A stretch of 64,000 nucleotides of DNA, from positions 36,140-100,139 of the forward strand of contig JAEDKA010000004.1 of the NCBI GenBank assembly GCA_016296065.1, given 5' to 3'. Shown in pieces: positions 50,219-58,333 of this stretch (positions are counted from its first letter, which is position 1; each line of letters starts with the position of its first letter). Below the pieces are notes generated by a model. The model saw only the letters and a program-made list of their open reading frames with translations. It was not told the DNA's origin and searched no databases. The position numbers were made by a program, and so were the translations under genes. The stretch is from Kiritimatiellia bacterium (GTDB lineage Bacteria; Verrucomicrobiota; Kiritimatiellia; RFP12; UBA1067).

Positions 50219-50746
50219 TCAGCCCTTGAAGATGAAGAACCTGCGCGTGAAGAAGTTCACCAGGAACGACACGATGACCTCGACTATGGCGGCAAAGGAA
50301 GTCGTGACCCCGACGAAGCGTATGAGCAGGCTCTGGACCACGAGCGCAACCGCCGTGGCGGCCGCGGCGGCACCGAAGAAGAACGCGAACTCAGCGTACC
50401 ACGCGAACTTGCCGGGGCGGAACACGAACGCGCGGTTCATCAGCCAGCAGAAGACGTTTGCGATGGTGAATCCCACGGCAGTGGCGACGGCGGCGAGGAA
50501 CCACCTCGACGCATACCAGGGCTCCGAACCGGAGAACACGGCATACGGCAACCCCAGTAGCGCCACCGCGCGATCTTCTGCGGTGAGGCACCTGAGGCAG
50601 GTTGCGGCAAGGGCGTAGAAGACGGCGAACTGGACGCACGTCGCCATAACGCCCACCGCGCCGTACTTCACGAACTGCGCGAATGGCCCGCTGTCGTGCG
50701 AGAGGAACCTGCGCACGGACTCCGCGATTCTGTCTGCAGCAGCCAT
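50219..50746 (-). CDS. GtrA-family membrane protein
   Basis: 175 residues, four predicted membrane helices: FVKYGAVGVMATCVQFAVFY, a middle helix (FLAAVATAVGFTIANVFCWL) with NRAFVF, FAFFFGAAAAATAVALVVQS and the C-terminal VIVSFLVNFFTRRFFIFKG ending in the GtrA pattern N-F-x-RR-FIF. GtrA proteins are thought to flip polyprenyl-linked sugars or help surface-polysaccharide modification. The loop between helices 1 and 2 is longer than usual. The start is not backed by a clear ribosome binding site. It sits between bamA and the prepilin peptidase gene. Confidence 0.88.
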   Translation of the reverse strand: MAAADRIAESVRRFLSHDSGPFAQFVKYGAVGVMATCVQFAVFYALAATCLRCLTAEDRAVALLGLPYAVFSGSEPWYASRWFLAAVATAVGFTIANVFCWLMNRAFVFRPGKFAWYAEFAFFFGAAAAATAVALVVQSLLIRFVGVTTSFAAIVEVIVSFLVNFFTRRFFIFKG

Positions 50747-50786
50747 TTGACCGGGGCTGCGTCGCCGCCGCCCCGTCTCCAGTCCG

Positions 50787-53201
50787 TCAGAAGTCGTATC
50801 CGACCGTGAAGGAGAAGACCTCCTCCTCGCAATGGTCGGGCTTCTCGATCGGCGTCGCGAAGTCGAGACGGATCGGGAACATCGGGATGTCGAGCCTGAC
50901 GCCGACGCCGACGGTCCACGCGAAGTTGTCGCTGAAGTCGAGGTCGAAGTCATCCTCCCCGACGCAGCCGAGGTCGGAAAACACGGCGAGGCGCACCATC
51001 TTGACGACCGGCACCGTGTACTCGAAATTCATGCAGAAAAGCGTCTGGCCGCCCCACGGGATGTAGTCGCCGCCGTGCGTCTCCTTGATGTACGGGGAGA
51101 CGTAGCGGTACTCGATGCCGCGGATGGACTTCGGACCGCCGAGGAACATGCGGTTGTAGATCGGCACGTCGTTGTTCGATCCGAACCCGTCGATCGTCTC
51201 CGCGCGCGCGCCGACCATGAAGACGTGCTGCTTCATCCAGCTGTCGCCCGAGACGATTCCGCGCCAAGGCGAGAAGAAGTGCCTGTGATTGAATCCGAGA
51301 CGGTAGTACTCGTTGTCGCCACCCGCAATATCGAGGAATATCTGCGTCCTGGAGCCCTCCGTGGGCATGCGGAAGTTGTCGCGGTCGTCATGCGACCAGA
51401 AGATGCGCACAACGCCTTCCGCCGCGTCGCCGTACTTGTGCTCCTCCTCCTTGAGCCACCTCTTCGTGACGCCCTTGTACGTGTAGTACTTGTTCTCGAC
51501 GTCGTCGAACTGAATGAATTCCCCGCCGAGCCTGACGCCGAACCTGCCGAACGTGACGAGCGGATCCACGTCGTTCCGCCACAGCCTCTTCGGATTCCAG
51601 AACTTCACCGGATACGCGAGCGTCGCCGCGCCGCCGGAGCGGATGATGTCGTATTCGTCGTACCACCTGTTGCGACGGTACGCCTCGACTGTGAGCTCGA
51701 GGAGGCGGTCAAGGAAGTAGGGCTCCGTCACGCTGGCCTCGTAGCTCTGGATGCGCGGACCTGCCGCGACGTAGAGCCTGCCCTTCTGTCCGCCGCCGCG
51801 GAAGAGCTTCTCGGGGGCGAAGAGGTCGAAGTTGGACTGCTGCACCTCGGCGGAGACGTACACGGAGTCGACGGAGCTTGCGCCGATGCCGACCATGAAC
51901 GAGCCGGTGTTCTTCTCCTCGACCTCATAGACGAGATCGCGCCACTCCGCGCCGTTCGCGTCCTTGCCCTTGCCCGTCAGCTCGAGGTAGTAGCGCACGC
52001 GGGAGAAGTAGTCGAGGTTCTGGAGGCGCTTCTGGCTGCGCTCCGCGCGGTCCTCGAGCATGCGGTCGCCGGGAGCAAGCGCAATCTCGCGGCGGATGAC
52101 CTTGTCCTTCGTGTAGTCGTTGCCGCGTATCTTCACATCGTTGATCACGACGGGAACACCCTCGGCGACTTCGAAGACGATGTCCGCGACGGACGGATCG
52201 GCGGCAGACGGAATCGGCTTCGCCACGACATGCGTGTCGGCAAGGCCGGAATCGCCGGACCCGACGACGACCTCGATGCGGCGCGCCGCGTCGGTAAGGG
52301 TCTTCAGTCCCGCGACCGCGCCGGCCTCGGGCAGCTGGCTCTTCTCGCGCACCACTCCCTCGGGATAGCGCGTAAGGCCGACGATCTTCATCTCGCCGAT
52401 TTTGTAGCACGTTCCCTCCGTGACAGGGAACACGACGGCCGCCTTGCCGCCGTCGCGCGGCTCGAGGATCGGATCGGCCACCCTGACGTCGAGGAAGCCG
52501 TGGTTGCGGTAGACGTCCTCAACCTTCGCGACGCACTGCTTGAGCTGCTCGTCCGTCGTCGGGGAGTCGGAGAACCAGCCGAGCGGATTCCACCACGGCA
52601 GGTCGCCGATCGCCTCGCGGAGCTCCGCCTCGTCGACGCTCTCGTTGCCGTCGAACTCATAGGAGGAAATCTTCTTCCTGGTGCCCTCGTCGACGACGAA
52701 CCTTACGGTGCAGTCGTTGCCCGAGCCAAGGGGCTCGGCCGTGGCCGTGACCTTCGCGTCGGGGAAGTGCTTCTTCTGGTAGGCCTTGCGGACCTTCGCC
52801 GCCGCCTCCGCCAGATCCGACTCGCCGAAAAGGTAGCCGTCCTTGAGCTCGGCATCCTTCATTACCTTCGACGCACTGAAGAAGTCGGCGCCTTCGACGA
52901 TCGCCGGCGCGCGGTAGCGCATCTTGCGCCTGACGTAGAACGTGACCTCGACGCCGTCTCCGGTCTCCTTCGCGTCCGCGGAAATGTCCTCGAACTCGTT
53001 GGAGTCCTTGAGCGTGTTCACGTCGCGGGAAAGCGCCACGGGGTCGTACTCCTGCCCAGCCTTCGTCTGGCAGCGGCTCACTACGGACCCGGTGTCGCCC
53101 CCGAACCCGTCAAGAGCCTGGACCTTCACGTCAACAACCTGCGCGGCCCATGACATGGAACAGACCGCAAATGTAGACAACGCGACAATATGTGTTTTCA
53201 T
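50787..53201 (-). CDS. bamA: outer membrane assembly factor BamA
   Basis: 804 residues from the ATG at 53201, where the signal peptide MKTHIVALSTFAVCSMSWAA begins. POTRA repeats fill residues ~20-400 (VVDVKVQALDGF, YRAPAIVEGADFFSASKVM, KISSYEFDGNESVDEAELRE, VVINDVKIRGNDYTKDKVIR). The Omp85 barrel follows with SFMVGIGASSVDSV, the lid-loop motif FLGGPKSIRGIEYRYVSP (variant VRGF/Y) and a C-terminal strand ending FSFTVGYDF with the terminal Phe beta-signal. It inserts beta-barrel proteins into the outer membrane, which proves a diderm envelope. The gene seems leaderless. Confidence 0.95.
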   Translation of the reverse strand: MKTHIVALSTFAVCSMSWAAQVVDVKVQALDGFGGDTGSVVSRCQTKAGQEYDPVALSRDVNTLKDSNEFEDISADAKETGDGVEVTFYVRRKMRYRAPAIVEGADFFSASKVMKDAELKDGYLFGESDLAEAAAKVRKAYQKKHFPDAKVTATAEPLGSGNDCTVRFVVDEGTRKKISSYEFDGNESVDEAELREAIGDLPWWNPLGWFSDSPTTDEQLKQCVAKVEDVYRNHGFLDVRVADPILEPRDGGKAAVVFPVTEGTCYKIGEMKIVGLTRYPEGVVREKSQLPEAGAVAGLKTLTDAARRIEVVVGSGDSGLADTHVVAKPIPSAADPSVADIVFEVAEGVPVVINDVKIRGNDYTKDKVIRREIALAPGDRMLEDRAERSQKRLQNLDYFSRVRYYLELTGKGKDANGAEWRDLVYEVEEKNTGSFMVGIGASSVDSVYVSAEVQQSNFDLFAPEKLFRGGGQKGRLYVAAGPRIQSYEASVTEPYFLDRLLELTVEAYRRNRWYDEYDIIRSGGAATLAYPVKFWNPKRLWRNDVDPLVTFGRFGVRLGGEFIQFDDVENKYYTYKGVTKRWLKEEEHKYGDAAEGVVRIFWSHDDRDNFRMPTEGSRTQIFLDIAGGDNEYYRLGFNHRHFFSPWRGIVSGDSWMKQHVFMVGARAETIDGFGSNNDVPIYNRMFLGGPKSIRGIEYRYVSPYIKETHGGDYIPWGGQTLFCMNFEYTVPVVKMVRLAVFSDLGCVGEDDFDLDFSDNFAWTVGVGVRLDIPMFPIRLDFATPIEKPDHCEEEVFSFTVGYDF

Positions 53202-53209
53202 AAGCTGAT

Positions 53210-53218
53210 ATTTTACCA
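53210..53218 (-). promoter_or_regulatory. extended -10 of bamA, apparently leaderless
   Basis: Minus strand TGG-TAAAAT ends 8 nt before the bamA ATG, with no Shine-Dalgarno between. Confidence 0.45.
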
Positions 53219-53245
53219 AAAATGCGTCCGTCTCGCAAAGAGGCA

Positions 53246-53923
53246 TCATACGTCGATCTTGATGATCTTGCGGATGATGAGCCAGCCGACTATGATGAGC
53301 GCGAGCATCGCGCCGATCGAGACGACGCCAGTGAAGCTGCACATGAACGGAATCATCAGCTTCGGCTTTAGGACCGTCATGACGATGCCGAGGAAGAGCG
53401 GCATCACCGAGACGATTATGCCCTGCATGCGGCCCTGCGCCGTCATCGTCTTCACCTTGCGCTCAATGCGCATGCGACCGCGAATCGTCTCGGATATCTT
53501 GTCGAAGATCTCCGTGACGTTTCCGCCCGTCTTGCGGCTGATGAGGATCGCCGTCGTGACGAGAGTGAGGTCGTCCGACCCAACGCGCTGCGACATCGAC
53601 TCTAGCGCGTCCTCGAAGCTCATGCCGATCCTCAGCTGCTGCTGCAGGATCGCAAACTCCTCGCTCATCGGCTTCTCGCCCTGCGCGACGACGGAGTCGA
53701 ACGCCTGCGACAGCGAGAAGCCCGCCCTCAGAGCGTTCGACATCGTCGCAAGCGCCTCGGGGAGCTGCTCGTTGAACTTGTCGCGCCTGCGCTGGTCGAG
53801 CCAGCGCGCGAGGGGGCTCTGCCCGTTCTGCCAGCCGGACTTGATCTTCACGCCCGCGCAGAAGTACCACGCGACACCGGCGAAGCAGAGCCCGAACAGG
53901 ACGACTGAAAGCCACAGTATCAT
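53246..53923 (-). CDS. tadB: Tad pilus assembly protein TadB-like (T2SS F domain)
   Basis: 225 residues. One N-terminal membrane helix (LWLSVVLFGLCFAGVAWYF), a T2SSF cytoplasmic domain with LPEALATMSNALRAGFSLSQ, AFDSVVAQGEKPMSEEF and LTLVTTAILISRKTGGNVTE, and two C-terminal helices (MQGIIVSVMPLFLGIVMTVL and IGAMLALIIVGWLIIRKIIK). This is the inner-membrane platform of Tad pili, but it is ~80 residues shorter than usual TadB, lacking part of the N-terminal membrane region. It overlaps tadA by ATGA and is the last gene of this group; no tadC follows. Confidence 0.87.
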   Translation of the reverse strand: MILWLSVVLFGLCFAGVAWYFCAGVKIKSGWQNGQSPLARWLDQRRRDKFNEQLPEALATMSNALRAGFSLSQAFDSVVAQGEKPMSEEFAILQQQLRIGMSFEDALESMSQRVGSDDLTLVTTAILISRKTGGNVTEIFDKISETIRGRMRIERKVKTMTAQGRMQGIIVSVMPLFLGIVMTVLKPKLMIPFMCSFTGVVSIGAMLALIIVGWLIIRKIIKIDV

Positions 53924-55668
53924 CTCGTGCGCTCCAGTGTCACGTTGACGTTAGAGTCGGGGTCGAACATCTTCGGATCGCACTTTATGCCGCGCCCGGG
54001 GAGCTGGTCGTACCAAGTCGGCATTGCGCCCGTGGGCTTGAACTCGCCGAGGATCTTCCCGTCCGGCCCGACGCCCTTCTGCCGGAATGCGAAGATGTCC
54101 TGCATCACTATCTGGTTGCCCTCGAGCCCCGTCACCTCGGTGATCGCCGTCACCTTGCGCGAGCCGTCCGACATGCGCGACTCGTGGATGATGATGTCGA
54201 CTGCGGACGCGATCTGCTCGCGTATGGCGCGCGAGGGGAGCTCCATTCCGCTCATGAGCACCATCGTCTCGAGACGGGAGATGACGTCGCGCGGCGAGTT
54301 CGCGTGGACGGTCGTGAGCGAGCCGTCGTGTCCGGTGTTCATCGCCTGCAGCATGTCCAGAGCCTCGCCGCCGCGGCATTCGCCGACGATGATGCGGTCG
54401 GGGCGCATTCTGAGGCAGTTCTTCACGAGGTCGCGTATCGGCACCGCGCCCTTGCCCTCGATGTTCGGCGGACGCGCCTCGAGACGGACGACGTGCGGCT
54501 GCTGTAGCCTCAGTTCCGCCGCGTCCTCGACCGTGACGATTCGCTCGGAGTGCGGGATGTAGCCGGAGAGCAGGTTGAGGAGCGTCGTCTTTCCTGAGCC
54601 CGTTCCGCCGGCCACGATGATGTTCTTCCTCAGGAGGACGCAGAGCTTCATGAACTCGGCTGCGTTGTGCGTCCACGTGCCGAAGCGGATGAAGTCCTCC
54701 GGCGTGAGCGCCTTCTTGGAGAACTTTCGGATCGTTATCGTGGGGCCCGAGAGCGAGAGCGGAGCGATGATCGCGTTTACGCGGCTTCCGTCCGCAAGTC
54801 GCGCGTCGACGTACGGCTGCGATTCGTCGCAGCGGCGGCCGAGCGGTGCGATGATGCGCTCGATGACGGACAGCACGCTCGCGTCGTCCGTGAACTGGCA
54901 GTCGGAGAGCTGCAGCTTTCCGCCGCGCTCGATGTAGACGCGGCTCGGTCCGTTCACCATGATCTCGCTCACGGAGTCGTCCGCGAGAAGCTCCTCGAGA
55001 GGCCCCAGGCGCATCGCCTCGTTGAAGACGTCGTCCTCGAGGCGCACTGGGTCGATCCCCTCGGGGAGTCGTCCGTTCGACACGACCTCGTCGATGATCT
55101 GGCGAATCTTCTCGCGCGCGGTGTCCTCGAGTCCTTCGCGGTCGACTCCCTGCACCGTGAGGCGCTTCATGTCCATGCGCTTGAGGAGCTCGCGCTGTAT
55201 CTGCTCCTGCACGCTGCGCCTGAGCTCGCGCATCGGATCCGGCGGAGGCGGAACCTCATCGTCGCCGAATCCGCCGAGGCTTCCTGCGGGAGCGGACGCC
55301 GCCGCGGCGGAGTCGGGCACCTGCGGCGCCTCTTCCGGAATCGCCGCTCCTCCCTGCCCCTCGGCGGCCGAAGCAACCCAGTCTCCGTCGTCGCAAACCC
55401 TCATCATCGACTCGCCGATCTGGATTATCATCCCGCCGTCGAGCTTGACGGCGCCGTCGATCGGCTCGCCGTTCACGTACGTCCCGTTCGCGCTGTGGAG
55501 ATCCTCCAGCACAGCGACTCCGTCGCGGACCGTGAGGATCGCGTGGCGCTCCGAGACGTCGGGAAAGTCGAAGCGTATCGGACACGTCTCGTTGCGCCCG
55601 ATCATGTATGTCCCGTCCGTAAGCGTGCGGGATTCGCGGTCTCCGCCGATGAGGGTGGTGAGTATCAT
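53920..55668 (-). CDS. tadA: FHA domain fused to Tad secretion ATPase (TadA/CpaF)
   Basis: 582 residues. Residues ~15-90 are an FHA domain (YMIGRNETCPIRFDFPDVSE, RHAILTVRDG, HSANGTYVNGEPI), which binds phosphothreonine. After an Ala/Pro linker comes the CpaF-type ATPase: LEELLADDSVSEIMVNGPSR, VYIERGGKL, then Walker A IIVAGGTGSGKTTLLNLLSG, Asp box TVEDAAELRL, Walker B RMRPDRIIVGECRGGEALDM and His box NTGHDGSLTTVHANSPRD. It powers Tad/Flp pilus assembly. The FHA fusion suggests control by Ser/Thr phosphorylation. It lies 4 nt after cpaB and overlaps tadB. Confidence 0.93.
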   Translation of the reverse strand: MILTTLIGGDRESRTLTDGTYMIGRNETCPIRFDFPDVSERHAILTVRDGVAVLEDLHSANGTYVNGEPIDGAVKLDGGMIIQIGESMMRVCDDGDWVASAAEGQGGAAIPEEAPQVPDSAAAASAPAGSLGGFGDDEVPPPPDPMRELRRSVQEQIQRELLKRMDMKRLTVQGVDREGLEDTAREKIRQIIDEVVSNGRLPEGIDPVRLEDDVFNEAMRLGPLEELLADDSVSEIMVNGPSRVYIERGGKLQLSDCQFTDDASVLSVIERIIAPLGRRCDESQPYVDARLADGSRVNAIIAPLSLSGPTITIRKFSKKALTPEDFIRFGTWTHNAAEFMKLCVLLRKNIIVAGGTGSGKTTLLNLLSGYIPHSERIVTVEDAAELRLQQPHVVRLEARPPNIEGKGAVPIRDLVKNCLRMRPDRIIVGECRGGEALDMLQAMNTGHDGSLTTVHANSPRDVISRLETMVLMSGMELPSRAIREQIASAVDIIIHESRMSDGSRKVTAITEVTGLEGNQIVMQDIFAFRQKGVGPDGKILGEFKPTGAMPTWYDQLPGRGIKCDPKMFDPDSNVNVTLERTR

Positions 55669-55672
55669 CGCC

Positions 55673-56488
55673 TTACCTTCCGCCGAGCCTGAGCTGGCGC
55701 TTCTGGTTGAGTTCCTCCATCTCCTGGCGGATCTTCATGTAGTCGACCTGCGGGAGCTCCTTCTCGGAGGAGGTGTCGTTGCGGTTCCTGAGCGTGAGGA
55801 TGAGACGGCCCTTTATCTGCTCCGCGAAGGCGAGCATCTCGGCCTCTCGCGGCGTCACCTCTAGCGTGACCGTGGAGTATCCGCCCGACGTGCGCATGCC
55901 AAGTTCACGCGTCTGGGACTTCGAGGTGTCCTTGCCAGTCGCAAGCACCAGCACGTTCTGGAGAATCGTGCAGGTGACGGGATCGCCGCGCTTGATCTTG
56001 CCCTCGTCGTCCGGGAAGTTGAACGTGCCGATGACGTCGACGTGGTCGTTCGGCTTGATCATTCCGCTCACCGACGCCGAGCCATTGACGTTGATGGAAA
56101 TCGCGCGCATCTGGCGCTTGACGTCCGCAGAAAGGCCCCTGACCGACGGATCGCCCCCCTCGATGTCGTACCAGAAGAGAACTTCCCCTGCCTTGTGCCC
56201 TGTCACCGTCTTGCGCCCAATGACATCATCCAGGTTCTCCATCGTGAGAGCCTGTCCGCTCAGCCCGCGGCCAGGCATCGTCATTTTACCAATGTCGCTC
56301 TTCGTGAGGACCGTCCCCGACGGGACGTCGTGCGAGAACGCGAGGACTTCGATCGTCCCGAAGCGATCGACTAGCCGCTTCTTCTCGGCGAGTATCTCGT
56401 TCTCCTTCACAGTCAGGTATGCGCGCGTCAGAAGCGCCGCGATGAGACCTGCGACGAGGGAGACTATCAGAACTATCTTGCGCTGCAT
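55673..56488 (-). CDS. cpaB: Flp pilus assembly protein CpaB/RcpC
   Basis: 271 residues. An N-terminal membrane anchor (KIVLIVSLVAGLIAALLTRA) is followed by a SAF domain (EVLAFSHDVPSGTVLTKSDI, RKTVTGHKAGEVLFWYDIEG) and the RcpC/CpaB core (AISINVNGSASVSGMIKPND, HVDVIGTFN, GYSTVTLEVTPREAEMLAFA). In Tad systems this protein sits in the periplasm with the secretin. It begins a cpaB-tadA-tadB run, but its stop-to-start neighbour upstream is fhs with only 1 bp between, so these pilus genes appear to ride on the fhs transcript. Confidence 0.92.
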   Translation of the reverse strand: MQRKIVLIVSLVAGLIAALLTRAYLTVKENEILAEKKRLVDRFGTIEVLAFSHDVPSGTVLTKSDIGKMTMPGRGLSGQALTMENLDDVIGRKTVTGHKAGEVLFWYDIEGGDPSVRGLSADVKRQMRAISINVNGSASVSGMIKPNDHVDVIGTFNFPDDEGKIKRGDPVTCTILQNVLVLATGKDTSKSQTRELGMRTSGGYSTVTLEVTPREAEMLAFAEQIKGRLILTLRNRNDTSSEKELPQVDYMKIRQEMEELNQKRQLRLGGR

Positions 56489-56489
56489 G

Positions 56490-58253
56490 TCAGAAGAGTC
56501 CTTTCACCTTTCCTGTTTCAACATCGACGTCGATGCGCCTGTACGCCGGAGAGGCCGACGTGCCGGGCATCAGCTTTATCTCGCCCGCGACCGGAACGAC
56601 AAGTCCCGCGCCCCTGTAAATGAGGACGTCCTTGACCGGCATGCGCCATCCCTTCGGACGCCCAAGGAGCTTCGGGTCGTGGGAGAGCGAGTACTGCGTC
56701 TTCGCGACGCAGACGGGGAGGCGCGCCGTCTCGGGGTCCTTCTGGAACGCCGCGAGCTTCTCGAGCGCAAGCGGCTCGAAGTCCACCCCGTCGCCGCCGT
56801 AGACCTCCTTCACCTGCTTCTCGATACGGTCCTTAAGCGGCTCCGCGAGGTCGCAGAGGAACTCGAAGGAGTTGGGCTCGTCGCACGCCTTGATGACGGC
56901 CTCCGCAAGCTCCACTGCGCCCTCGCCGCCCTTCAGCCAGTGGTCGCTGACGGCGAAGCGCGCACCCGCTCCCTCGGCGATCTCCTTGACGAGAGCGCGC
57001 TCCGCGGGCGTGTCGGTGTAGAACGCGTTGAGGCACACGACGGGCTGCACGCCCGAGCGGCGGATGATGTCGATGTGCGCGAGGAGGTTGTCGCATCCCT
57101 TCCTGAGTAGGTCGAGGTTCTCCGTCGTGTAGACGGGATCGAGCGGAAGCCCCGCCTTCACCGCGGGCGCGCCGCCGTGCGCCTTGAGCGCGCGCACCGT
57201 CGCGACGAGAACGACGGCGTCGGGCTTGAGCCCCGAGCAACGGCACTTGATGTTCCAGAACTTCTCGTAGCCCATGTCGGACGCGAAGCCGCTCTCCGTG
57301 ACGACGTAGTCGCCGAGCGCGCACGCAAGACGGTCCGCGACAACGGAGTTCTGACCGATCGCGATGTTGGCGAACGGCCCAGCGTGGACGAACATCGGCT
57401 GACCCTCGATGGACTGCATCAGCGTCGGCTGTATCGCGTTCACGAGGAGCGCGCACATCGCGCCGTCAACCTCGAGGTCCTTCGTAGTTACGGGAGCGCC
57501 GCTCTTCGAGTAGGCGACGATGATCTTCGAAAGCCTTTCGCGGAGGTCCTTGAGGTCCGCGCTCATCGCGAGGATCGCCATCACCTCGGAGGCGACGGTG
57601 ATGTAGAATCCGCTCGCGCAGTTGAAACCGTCGAGCTTTCCGCCGCGTCCGATCTCGATGTTCCTGAGCCCCTGCGCGCAGAAGTCCATCGCCCAGCGGA
57701 ACTGTATGCGCTCCGGGTCGATGTCAAGGCGCTTCAGGCCGCGCTCGGCGAGCCACGCGTCGTCGTGGTTGCGCTCGTGCTGCATGCGGGAGTTGAGCGC
57801 GACCATCGCGAGGTTGTTGGCGTTCGTGATGGCGTCTATGTCGCCGGTGAGGCCGAGCGAGAGCGAGGTGAGCGGAACGACCTGCGCGAGGCCGCCGCCC
57901 GCCGCGCTGCCCTTGATGTTGAAGGTGGGGCCGCCGGAAGGCTGGCGGACGCATCCGATCACCTTCTTGCCGAGCCGCCCAAGGCCCTCGACGAGGCCGA
58001 GCGTCGTCGTGGTCTTGCCTTCGCCGAGCGCCGTCGGAGTTATGGCGGTGACGTCTATGTACTTGCCCTTCCGCCCCGCGCCCACGCGCTTCAGCACCTT
58101 CGTGACGTCGACCTTCGCGAGGACGCGTCCGTACGGCGTCCACTCGTCGTCCTTAAGCCCTAGCTCCTTCACGAGCTCGGCGGCGCTCTTGAGATTCTCC
58201 TCGGCAGCTTCGGCGATCTGCCAGTCCTTCATCTTCGTGGGATCAAGTTTCAT
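56490..58253 (-). CDS. fhs: formate--tetrahydrofolate ligase
   Basis: 587 residues from the ATG at 58253. Family motifs: ITPTALGEGKTTTTLGLVEG (P-loop), VRQPSGGPTFNIKGSAAGGG, SLSLGLTGDIDAITNANNLA, KLDGFNCASGFYITVASEVM, MFVHAGPFANIAIGQNSV, VVTESGFASDMGYEKFWNIK and KPDAVVLVATVRALKAHGG. It condenses formate with tetrahydrofolate using ATP, feeding one-carbon units to purines or, in acetogens, the Wood-Ljungdahl methyl branch. No other genes of that branch are nearby; purM at 23538 is a user of the pool. The transcript seems leaderless and continues into cpaB. Confidence 0.95.
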   Translation of the reverse strand: MKLDPTKMKDWQIAEAAEENLKSAAELVKELGLKDDEWTPYGRVLAKVDVTKVLKRVGAGRKGKYIDVTAITPTALGEGKTTTTLGLVEGLGRLGKKVIGCVRQPSGGPTFNIKGSAAGGGLAQVVPLTSLSLGLTGDIDAITNANNLAMVALNSRMQHERNHDDAWLAERGLKRLDIDPERIQFRWAMDFCAQGLRNIEIGRGGKLDGFNCASGFYITVASEVMAILAMSADLKDLRERLSKIIVAYSKSGAPVTTKDLEVDGAMCALLVNAIQPTLMQSIEGQPMFVHAGPFANIAIGQNSVVADRLACALGDYVVTESGFASDMGYEKFWNIKCRCSGLKPDAVVLVATVRALKAHGGAPAVKAGLPLDPVYTTENLDLLRKGCDNLLAHIDIIRRSGVQPVVCLNAFYTDTPAERALVKEIAEGAGARFAVSDHWLKGGEGAVELAEAVIKACDEPNSFEFLCDLAEPLKDRIEKQVKEVYGGDGVDFEPLALEKLAAFQKDPETARLPVCVAKTQYSLSHDPKLLGRPKGWRMPVKDVLIYRGAGLVVPVAGEIKLMPGTSASPAYRRIDVDVETGKVKGLF

Positions 58254-58259
58254 ACGGAC

Positions 58260-58268
58260 ATTATACCA
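58260..58268 (-). promoter_or_regulatory. extended -10 of fhs, apparently leaderless
   Basis: Minus strand TGG-TATAAT ends 6 nt before the fhs ATG; no Shine-Dalgarno lies in the gap and the -35 is weak. Confidence 0.55.
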
Positions 58269-58333
58269 CAAAACGAGGCCGCCGTGCCTCTTGAAGGCCA
58301 ATATTTTCGTCCGGCGCGGACGCGGCAATTCGG

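Noticed and set aside
50832..53153. 773-codon plus-strand frame opposite bamA
   Set aside because: An antisense artefact; BamA POTRA and barrel motifs are on the minus strand.
53246..56488. Type II secretion system
   Set aside because: The F-domain protein, CpaF-type ATPase with FHA and CpaB/RcpC together point to Tad/Flp pili, not a general secretion pathway.
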